A stretch of 35,349 nt of DNA, from contig JAGQXH010000006.1 of the NCBI GenBank assembly GCA_020436695.1, positions 1-35,349 of the forward strand. The letters are read 5' to 3'. The notes below the pieces were generated by a model. The model was not told where the DNA came from, made no database searches, and saw only the letters and a program-made list of their open reading frames with translations. Below, one piece after another: positions 1 through 7,732 of the stretch (positions are counted from its first letter, which is position 1; the number at the start of each line of letters is the position of its first letter). The translations under genes and the position numbers were made by a program. The stretch is from Lewinella sp. (GTDB lineage Bacteria > Bacteroidota > Bacteroidia > Chitinophagales > Saprospiraceae).

Positions 1-62
1 ATCAGGCATCTAAGCAGGTGGAGCGGCCACTCAGGAGGATGTATTTGCCCGGACTCATTCAT
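1..62 (-). CDS. ABC transporter permease, N-terminal fragment at left window edge
   Basis: On the minus strand an ATG at 62-60 opens a frame reading MNESGQIHPPEWPLHLLRCL before the window ends. It aligns with the first residues of the adjacent permease (MSTPLPPKWPLRLLRFLI), which form the start of the permease prefix domain. The gene lies about 50 bp downstream of that permease's stop codon on the same strand, so the two are probably co-transcribed behind the PadR gene. Only about 20 codons are visible, so the family call rests on this short but clear similarity. The rest of the protein lies outside the window. Confidence 0.6.
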   Translation of the reverse strand, partial: MNESGQIHPPEWPLHLLRCL

Positions 63-80
63 ACCTGACATATTGTGAGT

Positions 81-104
81 GAGCCCAATGGAATTTATGG
101 GCTC
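81..104 (-). other. Small inverted repeat between two permease genes
   Basis: GAGCCCA at 81-87 and TGGGCTC at 98-104 form a perfect 7-bp stem with a 10-nt loop. It lies just after the stop of the upstream permease and just before the start of the next. No T-run follows on the minus strand, so it is not a canonical intrinsic terminator. It might attenuate transcription or stabilise the mRNA between the two genes. Confidence 0.4.
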
Positions 105-112
105 CCTGGTTT

Positions 113-2707
113 TTATTCATTCCTAAGACATTCTACCGGATTGATGCGGCTGGCGTGCAGCGATTGTATGCCCACCGTCAACCACGCGATCATCAGGGCC
201 AGGAGTCCGATTGCCGGGAAATACCACCACTCCAGGGTGATCCGGAATGCAAAAGTTTCCAGCCAGCTTTCCGTTAGGAGATAACTGATGGGTAGTGCCA
301 GCAAGATCGCCAGACCCACAGTTCGGGTAAAATCATCAGATAAGAGCCGAACCAGCTGGAATGGCGAAGCACCCAGTATTTTGCGGATGCCCAGCTCTTT
401 TTGTCTCCTGGCAGCTGTGAATAATGCCAGTCCGAACAGGCCCAGGCAGGAGATCAGAACAGCCAGCCCGGCAAAATATCGCGAAAGGGACGACACGCGC
501 TGCTCGGCGGCATACAGCGCCGCGTAATTGTCATCCAGGAAAGTATAATCCAAAGAAAAACCGGGATTGGCGGTCTGGTAGCTGGTGCGCAGGGCATCAA
601 TGGCCTGATCGGTCCGCTTGCCGTCCAGTTTGAGCATAATATACCGCCCGTTCTGGCCAAGATAGAAGATGGCCGGTTTTATTGACTTATGAAAAGACTC
701 CAGGTGAAAATCCTTTACGACACCGATAATCTCCAGGTCCTCGCCCCAGGTGTGCAAGTGTTGGCCCACCGGTTCGGTAAGACCCATATGCCGGATGGCG
801 GTCTCGTTGAAGATCAATGACGTAGAATCGCCGCCGTACGCCTGGGAAAAAGGCCGACCGGACTGCATTTCCAGGCCCAGCAGCTCCAATGCGCCATAGT
901 CCACCTGAATGATGTCAAAAACGGTTTGATCTTCCGGATCTTTTCCGGGCCAGTTGAGCCCATTCGTCGTCCAGTCGCTTTCCGTCATGGTATTGTCCAT
1001 GATCGCGGCCTTGCTTATACCGGGTATTCGCTGAGCTTCTTCCAGAAATACCTGCGTGTTCTCATAGTCCCTCAGCTTGCCTTCCCGGCTAAAAAGTATG
1101 ACATTATCCCGGTCATATCCCAAATGTTGATTCTGGGTATAAGCAATCTGTTTGTAGACGACCCAGACCCCTGCCATTAGGATGACCGACAGGGAAAACT
1201 GGAGTACTACCAGGCTTTTCCTGAGCCACAGTGCGCCGCCGGACTTGATGTTGCTTCCCTTAATGATCTTCATGGGGTTCAGTCCCGATAAATAAATGGC
1301 CGGATAACTACCGGCGAGCAAACCGGTAAAAAGGGCAGATCCAAGAAGTACGCCGGCAAGCGGGAGGTCGAACGCAAGGCGTAATTGCTTGCCGGTGATG
1401 ATATTGAACTGGGGAAGGAAAACTACTACCAGAACCAGTGCACCAATAAGTCCCATAACTGCCAAAAGTGTGGATTCACTCAGATACTGGAACATCAGAG
1501 AGAGCCGCCCGGCTCCAATCGTTTTTTTAACTCCCACTTCCTTGCTTCTTTCGTTCGCGCGGGCCGTTGACAAGTTCATAAAGTTGATACAGGCGATCAA
1601 CAGGATGAATAGTGCTACCAAAGAGAACAGGCGAACATACTCGATCCGTCCACCCGATTGTTGGCCGTTTTCGTAATTGCCGTAGAGGTACTGCCGGCTG
1701 TAAGGAACGGCAAATAGCGTACGATTGATTTCCTCTCCTTCCGTCTTTACCGCCAGATAATCGGCTATCTTTGCATTGAACTGCTCGATGTCGGTACCGG
1801 GCTGCATCAACAAAAAGGTCTGTGGATGGGAACCTCTCCAACTATTCACCCAGGTATTTTCTTCACTCCAGGCTTCATAAGACAGAACAAAGTCAAATTG
1901 CAGGGAAGAATAGCGGGGTAGATCTTTGAATACGCCTCCAACCTGTAGCAACTGTTCGTGCTCCAGTTCCAGCGTTTCTCCAACTACCCGGTCAGTACGA
2001 CCAAAGAGGCGTTCGGCCAGACTTTCGGAAATGACCACCATGTTCTGACCCGCCAGGGCCTGCCGGGGTGTGCCGTCGATAAGCTCAAAAGAAAACACAC
2101 GGAAGAAATCCTTACTGGCATATAATCCCCCGCCTCTGATATTGATATCGTCGGCACTGAGCGTTTGGTCATTAATCGATTTAGTCCGGGCCGTGACGGC
2201 AATTTCTACTTCCGGCATATCCGCGGCAAGGGCCGCACCAGTGGGGCCGGACGTGTTAGTCACGGTGGTGATCCCTTCCTGCCCTTTGCGATTTTCGAGT
2301 ACCTGATATAGCCTTTGATCGTGTTCGTGAAATTGGTCCATTCGCCATTCATCCTGTACCCACAGGTAGATAAGCAGGAAACAGGCCAGCCCGGTAGCCA
2401 GACCGGTGAGATTGATGAAAAAAGAAGGCTTGTGTCTTAGAAAATTACGGAAGGTGATCTTTAAATTGTGTCGGAACATGTCATAAGGTATTGTCGGGTG
2501 ATTTGAAGTGATTTTCTTCAGTAGGATCGGGCGGATCAGCTTCAGTGTTTCCAGTCGGTAGAGGTTGCGCGCTTTCCGGGCGGAACAGGTGGCCAGGTTT
2601 TCCTGAAAAAGTTCTTCCATATCTCCTTCAATCTCCTCCAGGTATTCATCCCGGATCAGAAAACGGAGCAGGCGGAGCGGCCATTTTGGAGGAAGGGGCG
2701 TACTCAT
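113..2707 (-). CDS. FtsX/MacB-type ABC transporter permease with N-terminal prefix domain
   Basis: This 864-aa membrane protein belongs to the FtsX/MacB permease superfamily. Residues 1-80 form the soluble 'permease prefix' domain, with the motif EIEGDMEELF at about 25-34, as found in PadR-associated permeases. The first membrane helix is at about 96-117. A large extracytoplasmic MacB-PCD-like domain follows, then a first FtsX helix bundle, a second extracytoplasmic domain and a C-terminal FtsX bundle with KELGIRKILGAS. Such proteins normally pair with an ATPase to move or release a substrate across the inner membrane, but none is encoded nearby and the substrate cannot be inferred. The start overlaps the PadR stop by 4 bp (ATGA), indicating translational coupling. 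Confidence 0.9.
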   Translation of the reverse strand: MSTPLPPKWPLRLLRFLIRDEYLEEIEGDMEELFQENLATCSARKARNLYRLETLKLIRPILLKKITSNHPTIPYDMFRHNLKITFRNFLRHKPSFFINLTGLATGLACFLLIYLWVQDEWRMDQFHEHDQRLYQVLENRKGQEGITTVTNTSGPTGAALAADMPEVEIAVTARTKSINDQTLSADDINIRGGGLYASKDFFRVFSFELIDGTPRQALAGQNMVVISESLAERLFGRTDRVVGETLELEHEQLLQVGGVFKDLPRYSSLQFDFVLSYEAWSEENTWVNSWRGSHPQTFLLMQPGTDIEQFNAKIADYLAVKTEGEEINRTLFAVPYSRQYLYGNYENGQQSGGRIEYVRLFSLVALFILLIACINFMNLSTARANERSKEVGVKKTIGAGRLSLMFQYLSESTLLAVMGLIGALVLVVVFLPQFNIITGKQLRLAFDLPLAGVLLGSALFTGLLAGSYPAIYLSGLNPMKIIKGSNIKSGGALWLRKSLVVLQFSLSVILMAGVWVVYKQIAYTQNQHLGYDRDNVILFSREGKLRDYENTQVFLEEAQRIPGISKAAIMDNTMTESDWTTNGLNWPGKDPEDQTVFDIIQVDYGALELLGLEMQSGRPFSQAYGGDSTSLIFNETAIRHMGLTEPVGQHLHTWGEDLEIIGVVKDFHLESFHKSIKPAIFYLGQNGRYIMLKLDGKRTDQAIDALRTSYQTANPGFSLDYTFLDDNYAALYAAEQRVSSLSRYFAGLAVLISCLGLFGLALFTAARRQKELGIRKILGASPFQLVRLLSDDFTRTVGLAILLALPISYLLTESWLETFAFRITLEWWYFPAIGLLALMIAWLTVGIQSLHASRINPVECLRNE

Positions 2708-3030
2708 TGCAGGTTGAGTTTGATGATCGATGTCCAGAGCCCGGTTCTGATCGCTTTGATCTCTTCCAGTACTTCCTGTGCGTGCGGAGTAGCCATGTAG
2801 ATGCGCTTGCGTTTGCCCCCTCTCCTGGCTGTAGCCTCGCCGAAAGTAGATTTCAGGAACCCTTTTTCTTCCATGCGTTTCAGGGCGGATTGAATAGAGC
2901 CTACACTCAGGCTTTCCTGGAGGCGTTCTTCCAGTTCTTTTTTGATCATCACGCCGTAGGCTTCTTCCTGCAACACGATGACAGTGAGGAGAACAAGCTC
3001 CTCGAATTCGCCCAGTTTTGTCTTTTTCAT
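2704..3030 (-). CDS. PadR-family transcriptional regulator
   Basis: This 108-aa protein is a small winged-helix regulator of the PadR family. It has the N-terminal signature KLGEFEELVLLTV and a wing-region motif KRMEEKGFLKS, followed by the basic stretch ARRGGKRKRIY and a short C-terminal dimerisation helix. Two similar regulators in this window (starts at 29045 and 32552) share these motifs, and each also sits directly upstream of a permease. Its stop overlaps the permease start by 4 bp. A pair of 17-bp direct repeats lies within 60 bp upstream and overlaps the likely promoter, so autorepression is probable. The inducing ligand is unknown. Confidence 0.92.
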   Translation of the reverse strand: MKKTKLGEFEELVLLTVIVLQEEAYGVMIKKELEERLQESLSVGSIQSALKRMEEKGFLKSTFGEATARRGGKRKRIYMATPHAQEVLEEIKAIRTGLWTSIIKLNLQ

Positions 3031-3037
3031 GTAGATA

Positions 3038-3085
3038 TTATTCGTAATTGCAGTAAATATAGATTATTTTATTCGTAATTGCAGT
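3038..3085 (-). promoter_or_regulatory. Direct-repeat operator and promoter of the PadR/permease operon
   Basis: Two perfect 17-bp copies of TTATTCGTAATTGCAGT (plus-strand reading) occupy 3038-3054 and 3069-3085, start to start 31 bp, close to three helical turns. On the minus strand a TATATTTA box at 3061-3054 fits the Bacteroidota -7 consensus TAnnTTTG except for the last base. The upstream repeat covers the -33 position and the downstream repeat covers the transcription start. This layout suits a repressor binding both repeats. The core CAATTACGAAT recurs, slightly varied, upstream of the other two PadR genes in the window. Confidence 0.7.
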
Positions 3086-3107
3086 TTTTATTTTCGGGAG
3101 TTTAAAA

Positions 3108-3115
3108 TAATTTTG
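3108..3115 (+). promoter_or_regulatory. Candidate -7 promoter box for the 132-aa orphan gene
   Basis: TAATTTTG is an exact match to the Bacteroidota -7 consensus TAnnTTTG, 38 bp before the ATG at 3154. A TTTT at 3086-3089 lies 18 bp upstream as a weak -33 element. This -33 element abuts the PadR direct repeat at 3069-3085, so one regulator could act on both divergent promoters. Confidence 0.45.
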
Positions 3116-3153
3116 CAATGGAATAGATTTTCTCTAATGGTTAACTCAGACTT

Positions 3154-3552
3154 ATGCCCATACGAAGAAGTGTTTCCCAAAGCCATCAATCACTACAGGA
3201 ATTTTATCGTGAAACTGTAGGTGCAGATGATCAGATTAGTCGAGAAATGGGGATCGGAATGCTCAACCTGATCCGGAAATTGGACAATTATTTTAAATCG
3301 ACCGAAATATGGAGCAAAACTTCCCATTACCATCTTTGGTTACTAACCGGACCAGAGAGTGAGTCCGACTCACCTCTTGGATTTATCACGGATGGTAAAA
3401 GATTCATTTTGGAGACAGACTATAATCCACAACACTACGGCTTTGAAAACACCCTGCAATTTGATACTGAGGAAATGTTTTTTAGGGCACTTTTGGAGGA
3501 AATGAAAAAATATTCACCTTGGAGGGAATGTGAAGAGCTCTATGATCGGTAG
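3154..3552 (+). CDS. Conserved-looking hypothetical protein, 132 aa
   Basis: I do not recognise this family. The 132-aa product has no signal peptide or membrane segment and should be cytoplasmic. Its C-terminal half is acidic and rich in aromatic residues (stretches such as YHLWLLTG, GFENTLQF and MFFRALLEEM), which suggests a small globular alpha/beta fold. The frame is open over a region that is otherwise AT-rich and short of long frames, and a good -7 box stands 38 bp upstream. It is divergent from the PadR gene and shares its 120-bp control region. It could be an accessory gene of the PadR unit or an unrelated insertion. Confidence 0.55.
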   Translation: MPIRRSVSQSHQSLQEFYRETVGADDQISREMGIGMLNLIRKLDNYFKSTEIWSKTSHYHLWLLTGPESESDSPLGFITDGKRFILETDYNPQHYGFENTLQFDTEEMFFRALLEEMKKYSPWRECEELYDR

Positions 3553-4033
3553 TTTGATCTTACTGACTCTTGGGACTCAAAATATTTCGCTCCGATGGGA
3601 CTAACTCTATAGCCAATTCGATGATTTAATCTCTATATGTCTCGTGTCGTTGAAATCACTTGATTTACTTGCTATATAAAATACTCATCACTCCAAAAAT
3701 ACCGTAGGTATCATACTGATCAATATCCAGAATAGGTTCTCCATAACGGTATGATCCTTATCCCGGATCAACAGGATGGTGTTAACCGGAGACTATATGC
3801 AGTAAATTTTGCTGGGTTATTGCCGAATGTAGACCTCCTGCCGCTCTTTTTTGATGAATCGTATCATGCCGATGCCGGTAGATTTATCATCATTTCCTGA
3901 AAAACACTGCTCCCAATTATATTATTTCTGCTTTTACTGTAACAAAACCAACCCCTGATTACGTATACTAACTCAGATTTTATGCTCTGATATAATGGTC
4001 TGAGGTTGGAAAACCGGTGGCTTCCAATATTAT

Positions 4034-4064
4034 TTTCAGGGCTAAAAAAATGTATTTACTTTTG
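4034..4064 (+). promoter_or_regulatory. Candidate promoter for the glycan export/biosynthesis operon
   Basis: TACTTTTG at 4057-4064 matches the Bacteroidota -7 consensus TAnnTTTG exactly. TTTC at 4034-4037 lies 19 bp upstream, at the correct spacing for a -33 element with one mismatch to TTTG. Transcription from here would give a leader of about 370 nt before the exporter permease at 4443. Given the AT-rich surroundings a chance match is possible. Confidence 0.35.
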
Positions 4065-4116
4065 GTGCCTATTATATTACTTAGATAGGTAAAGATTGGA
4101 CAAAAGCAAGGCATAG

Positions 4117-4341
4117 GTTAATTCACTAACTACTCTGGCAACAGGCCTCTATCTATACAAATTCAGCATTAAACATGTAGCTTGTCGATACTGGAACGGA
4201 TGGTCATTACGAGGACTATTTGCCGATTTTGATCCGTTCGTTTTTGATGGTACCCGGAAGGGGGCAAGATCCGTTAAAATGCGGTGGTTTTATTTGCTCT
4301 ATGCGAATGTCAGACATATTTGGATACAACTCTTACAATAA
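4117..4341 (+). pseudogene. Possible gene remnant, unknown family
   Basis: A 74-codon open frame starts directly after a TAG at 4114-4116 and has no ATG near its beginning. Its peptide includes RYWNGWSLRGLFADFDPFVF and ends KMRWFYLLYANVRHIWIQLL. The aromatic and basic pattern looks protein-like rather than random, and the lack of a start suggests the surviving 3' end of a broken gene. No family assignment is possible from sequence inspection alone. An overlapping frame at 4220-4432 does have an ATG but shows no protein-like pattern. Confidence 0.25.
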
Positions 4342-4442
4342 GTACAAACTCAGATCAAATTCACATCTGCGACTTATTGAGGGCGAAGCCGTAGCCAAGC
4401 TGAAACCTGGACGAAAGGAGATTCAACTATAACCGACACCTA

Positions 4443-5264
4443 ATGGCGGAAAGACTGGTGATCAAAGCGGGCAAAGCAGAAGGCCAGTACTGGCGAGATC
4501 TGTGGCATTACCGTGAACTCTTCTATTTCTTGGCCTGGCGCGATCTGCTGGTGCGTTACAAACAGACCTTTATCGGGGTGAGTTGGGCATTGATCCGGCC
4601 CTTTGTGACCATGTTGGTCCTCAGTTTTGTATTCGGCCGCCTGGCGCAGCTGGATTCCGGCGATATCCCTTATCCTATTCTGGTGTTTGCAGGCTTGCTT
4701 CCCTGGCAGTTCTTTTCGAACGGGCTCACCGAGTGTAGCAATAGCCTGATCAACAATGCCAATCTGATCGCCAAGGTATATTTCCCACGCCTCATTGTGC
4801 CGGCCAGCACCGTCATTGTCAGTCTGGTGGATTTTCTGATCTCCGGACTGATCCTGGTGGCGCTGATGATCTGGTACCGGTTCGTTCCAGACTGGCGACT
4901 GCTGACCTTACCGATATTCATAGGTATTGCATTTGCTGCAGCCATGGGTGCTGGTTTGTGGCTGGCCGCGCTTAACGTCCAATACCGCGATTTCCGCTAT
5001 CTTGTGCCTTTCATTGTACAGTTCGGATTGTATATTTCTCCGGTTGGGTTTGACAGTAATGTCGTACCTGAACAGTGGCGTCTACTGTATTCTCTCAATC
5101 CCATGGTGGGCGTTATCGACGGCTTTCGCTGGGCTATTCTCGGTGGGGATGCTCAGATCTACTGGCCTGGATTTGCTATGTCGATGTTGTTGGTGCTGAT
5201 ACTGTTGCGTAGTGGGATCTGGTACTTCCGTAAAATGGAACGGACTTTTGCGGATGTGATATGA
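4443..5264 (+). CDS. Polysaccharide ABC-2 exporter permease (Wzm-like)
   Basis: This 273-aa inner-membrane protein is the permease half of an ABC-2 polysaccharide exporter of the Wzm/KpsM/TagG type. It starts with an amphipathic cytoplasmic N-terminus containing the family pattern YRELFYFLAWRDLLVRYKQT, followed by about six hydrophobic helices. Conserved family features include FIGVSWALIRP, the loop FAGLLPWQFF, and LNPMVGVIDGFRW near the C-terminus. Its length is typical. It should form the channel that moves a lipid-linked glycan from the cytoplasmic to the periplasmic face, together with the ATPase at 5465. It is the first clear gene of the plus-strand glycan operon, but 200 bp separate it from its ATPase partner, which is unusually long for this pair. 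Confidence 0.93.
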   Translation: MAERLVIKAGKAEGQYWRDLWHYRELFYFLAWRDLLVRYKQTFIGVSWALIRPFVTMLVLSFVFGRLAQLDSGDIPYPILVFAGLLPWQFFSNGLTECSNSLINNANLIAKVYFPRLIVPASTVIVSLVDFLISGLILVALMIWYRFVPDWRLLTLPIFIGIAFAAAMGAGLWLAALNVQYRDFRYLVPFIVQFGLYISPVGFDSNVVPEQWRLLYSLNPMVGVIDGFRWAILGGDAQIYWPGFAMSMLLVLILLRSGIWYFRKMERTFADVI

Positions 5265-5295
5265 TTGTTTTTAGTCAGCAGTCAGTTCAGGGCGT

Positions 5296-5436
5296 GTGCG
5301 ACAGGAGCTAAATAACGCGCTCAACCCAACAGGAACAGTATTTGGAGATCAATGCAATGTGCAAGTTGCCGACTATACTAACCGATCTATTTTGCATATG
5401 CTTCTCAACAGCCTTAAAAGACTAGAACAAAAGTGA
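5296..5436 (+). CDS. Possible 46-aa small protein or remnant between exporter genes
   Basis: In the gap between the exporter genes a frame beginning with GTG at 5296 encodes 46 residues, including ALNPTGTVFGDQCNVQVADY and ending MLLNSLKRLEQK. The peptide has a mixed, protein-like composition with a predicted C-terminal amphipathic helix. No family is recognised. It could be a real small protein, the residue of a former longer gene, or chance. The non-ATG start and short length keep confidence low. Confidence 0.25.
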   Translation: MRQELNNALNPTGTVFGDQCNVQVADYTNRSILHMLLNSLKRLEQK

Positions 5437-5464
5437 GAAAGTCAAATATAGCAAGCACACTACC

Positions 5465-6760
5465 ATGAGTGAGCCGATCATCAAGGTGGATCAGCTGGGA
5501 AAAAAATACTTCATCGGGCATAAGGCGGAGAGCAACGCCATCCCGGGTGGTTTTCCCACGTTGCGGGATCAAATAACGGGGGCCGTGAACCGGGTGAAGA
5601 ATGGTACAGTAGCTGCTTTGCGTGGGGAAAAGTTATCAAAAGTTTCCCGAGAAGAGTTCTGGGCACTTAAGGACGTATCTTTTGATATCCAGGCCGGAGA
5701 AGTGTTGGGGATTATCGGTCGGAACGGTGCCGGTAAGTCGACCTTACTCAAACTGCTGAGTAGAATTACCACCCCGAGTACCGGGCAGATTATCCTGAAC
5801 GGGCGGGTAGCCAGCCTGCTGGAAGTGGGTACTGGTTTTCATCCGGAGCTTACCGGCCGGGAAAATATCTATCTGAACGGAGCTGTACTGGGCATGCGCC
5901 GGACGGAGATCAAAAAGAAATTTGATGAGATCGTCGCCTTTTCCGAGGTGGAAAGGTTTTTGGATACACCGGTAAAACGCTATTCTTCCGGCATGTATGT
6001 CCGGCTGGCTTTTTCGGTGGCTGCTCATCTGGAGCCGGATATTCTGGTCGTTGACGAAGTACTGGCGGTAGGCGATGCCGCGTTCCAGAAAAAATGCCTG
6101 GGCAAAATGGGCGATGTGGCTACCCAGGAAGGCCGGACCGTGTTGCTGGTAAGCCATAATATGCTGGCCGTTAAAAATCTGTGTAAGCGGGCCATTTGGA
6201 TGGAAAATGGACAGATGAAAGCAGATGGTGCTGCCGCGAAGGTGGTGTCCGGTTACCTGCAGTCCAGTGTTGTCGATTTCCGGGCACGCATCTGGGACGA
6301 ATGGCGTACGGCACCCGGTAACGACCAGGTGCGCATCCATCGTCTACAGGTCAGTGCAGTAGGAAGTACGCCGGATAGCCCCATTACCATGCAAACCCCA
6401 TTGGTTATCGAAGTGGAATTCTGGAATCTGCAGCCGGAAGCTCACTTACATATCACACTTCATCTCATCACCGAAGATAGCATTACTGCTTTTACTACCG
6501 GTTCTGATGATCGCACTTTGCCCAGGGGATTATACCGCAGTGTATGTCACATACCCGGCAATCTGCTTAATCAGGGCAATTATGAGGTGAAATTGCTGAT
6601 CATCAAAGACTTGAGCCGTCTTATTTATATCCATGAAGAAGCCCTGTCTTTTGAAGTGCTGGATATGCGGGAGCAGGAATACGGCTTTTTTGAAAAAGAA
6701 GACGGTGTTGTGGCCCCCCTACTGGATTGGCATACCGAATGTGTGAAGCAAAAAATCTAA
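5465..6760 (+). CDS. Polysaccharide ABC exporter ATP-binding protein with C-terminal cargo domain (Wzt-like)
   Basis: This 431-aa ATPase drives the polysaccharide exporter. Residues 1-265 form the nucleotide-binding domain: Walker A GRNGAGKST at 85-93, the ABC signature YSSGM at 173-177, Walker B ILVVDEV at 193-199 and the H-loop His231. Residues from about 270 to 425 form an extra beta-rich domain of the Wzt-C type. In O8/O9a-type O-antigen exporters that domain binds the modified non-reducing end of the glycan before export. This implies that the exported polymer carries a terminal cap, and the adjacent methyltransferases and aminotransferase fit this. The start at 5465 gives the usual N-terminus for the family. 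It works with the permease at 4443. Confidence 0.93.
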   Translation: MSEPIIKVDQLGKKYFIGHKAESNAIPGGFPTLRDQITGAVNRVKNGTVAALRGEKLSKVSREEFWALKDVSFDIQAGEVLGIIGRNGAGKSTLLKLLSRITTPSTGQIILNGRVASLLEVGTGFHPELTGRENIYLNGAVLGMRRTEIKKKFDEIVAFSEVERFLDTPVKRYSSGMYVRLAFSVAAHLEPDILVVDEVLAVGDAAFQKKCLGKMGDVATQEGRTVLLVSHNMLAVKNLCKRAIWMENGQMKADGAAAKVVSGYLQSSVVDFRARIWDEWRTAPGNDQVRIHRLQVSAVGSTPDSPITMQTPLVIEVEFWNLQPEAHLHITLHLITEDSITAFTTGSDDRTLPRGLYRSVCHIPGNLLNQGNYEVKLLIIKDLSRLIYIHEEALSFEVLDMREQEYGFFEKEDGVVAPLLDWHTECVKQKI

Positions 6761-6768
6761 TTTTTAAA

Positions 6769-7677
6769 ATGGCAGGATACTTACATGAATGCTATGCCCG
6801 GTCGCTGGCAGAGTTTGGAACACCTCGTTATCTGGCAAAAAGCGGCGCATGGATATTGGAACGCACCATACCGGGCATAAATGATCGTGACGCCATGTCC
6901 TGTTACCCCTTATTGTGTTGTCGGGACTGGTCGAAATTGCGGGCTGACCTGAATGATATTGGACAAGAGCTGGTGAGCCTGTCGGTAGTGACCGATCCTT
7001 TCGGCGACTATGATGAAGCCTGGTTACGAGAGTGTTTTCGGGATAAGATCATACCTTTCAAACAGCATTTTATCATAGATCTACAGAAACCGTATGAGGA
7101 ATCGTTGTCAGGCAATCATCGTCGTAATATTCGTCAGGCATCGACAGCGGTTCAGGTGGAGATCTGCCGGGAGCCACTGATGTATCTGAATGACTGGATC
7201 GACCTATATGATCATTTGATCGAGCGGCATCGCATTGCAGATATCCGGCAGTTTTCTATCAGGGCCTTTCATGATCAATTCAGGATCCCGGGACTCGTTG
7301 TATTCCGGGCTCACCTAAATGGAATCACGCTGGGTATGCTTTTATGGTATCGATACGGGGATATAGGATACTATCATCTGGCTGCATACAATAAGACGGG
7401 GTATGAGCTTAAAGCATCTTTCGCCTTATTCCCATATGCTATCCGGTATTTTACACAGGCCGGCGTTAAATATCTCAATCTTGGGGCAGGAGCTGGCCTA
7501 AAGGATGGAAAACAGGATGGTTTAACCCGATTTAAGTCCGGTTGGTCCAATACTACCAGAACTGCATATTTCTGCGGTCGCATATTTGACCCGGAACGCT
7601 ACGAAGAAATTTCTCGTTTGAGAGGGGGCAAAGCGGATGGTTATTTCCCGGTCTATCGACAGGGGGAATTTGAATGA
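6769..7677 (+). CDS. FemAB/GNAT-like acyltransferase (first copy)
   Basis: This protein of about 302 aa resembles the GNAT-fold, FemAB-like transferases (Acetyltransf_6 type) common in surface glycan loci. Visible features are YEESLSGNHRRNIRQA in the middle, which fits an acceptor or cofactor region, and a C-terminal half with YHLAAYNKTGYELKASFALF, YLNLGAGAGLKDG and RFKSGWS. These are the typical LGxGxG...FKxGxS pattern. It ends in GYFPVYRQ, nearly identical to the end of the second copy at 8403. A likely role is N-acylation of an amino sugar or lipid-linked glycan in the cytoplasm. The ATG at 6769 follows the ATPase stop by 8 bp and is preferred to an in-frame ATG at 6727 that would overlap the ATPase gene. 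Confidence 0.8.
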   Translation: MAGYLHECYARSLAEFGTPRYLAKSGAWILERTIPGINDRDAMSCYPLLCCRDWSKLRADLNDIGQELVSLSVVTDPFGDYDEAWLRECFRDKIIPFKQHFIIDLQKPYEESLSGNHRRNIRQASTAVQVEICREPLMYLNDWIDLYDHLIERHRIADIRQFSIRAFHDQFRIPGLVVFRAHLNGITLGMLLWYRYGDIGYYHLAAYNKTGYELKASFALFPYAIRYFTQAGVKYLNLGAGAGLKDGKQDGLTRFKSGWSNTTRTAYFCGRIFDPERYEEISRLRGGKADGYFPVYRQGEFE

Positions 7678-7732
7678 TACGATTTTAATCATAATAAGAA
7701 AAATTTCTCCGGTTTCACATTAACAACTACTC

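Larger units (their letters stand above)
3553..4442. other. Long AT-rich intergenic stretch, probably decayed DNA
   Basis: About 890 bp separate the orphan gene from the exporter permease. No convincing intact gene was found. Two short plus-strand frames look as if they may once have been coding: 3751-3900 (49 aa, begins MILIPDQQDGVNRRLYAVNF) and 4117-4341 (74 codons with no ATG at its start, ending KMRWFYLLYANVRHIWIQLL). The second has the basic and aromatic character often seen at glycosyltransferase C-termini, but that is only an impression. A candidate promoter lies at 4034-4064. The base composition is visibly lower in GC than the genes on either side. Confidence 0.5.

Noticed and set aside
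81-104. Intrinsic terminator for the permease at 113-2707
   Set aside because: The stem is only 7 bp and no T-run follows on the minus strand, so it is listed only as an inverted repeat.
2545-3078. 177-codon plus-strand frame over the PadR gene
   Set aside because: It is antisense to PadR and the start of the permease, both well supported; its composition (Phe/Gly-rich, no motif) is that of an antisense shadow.
4220-4432. 70-codon open frame upstream of the exporter permease
   Set aside because: It overlaps the more protein-like frame at 4117-4341, has no recognisable pattern and ends 10 bp before the true operon gene; probably chance.
5744-6340. 198-codon antisense frame inside the Wzt-like gene
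   Set aside because: It lies fully within a confidently assigned ATPase gene on the opposite strand and its sequence is a shadow with no domain pattern.
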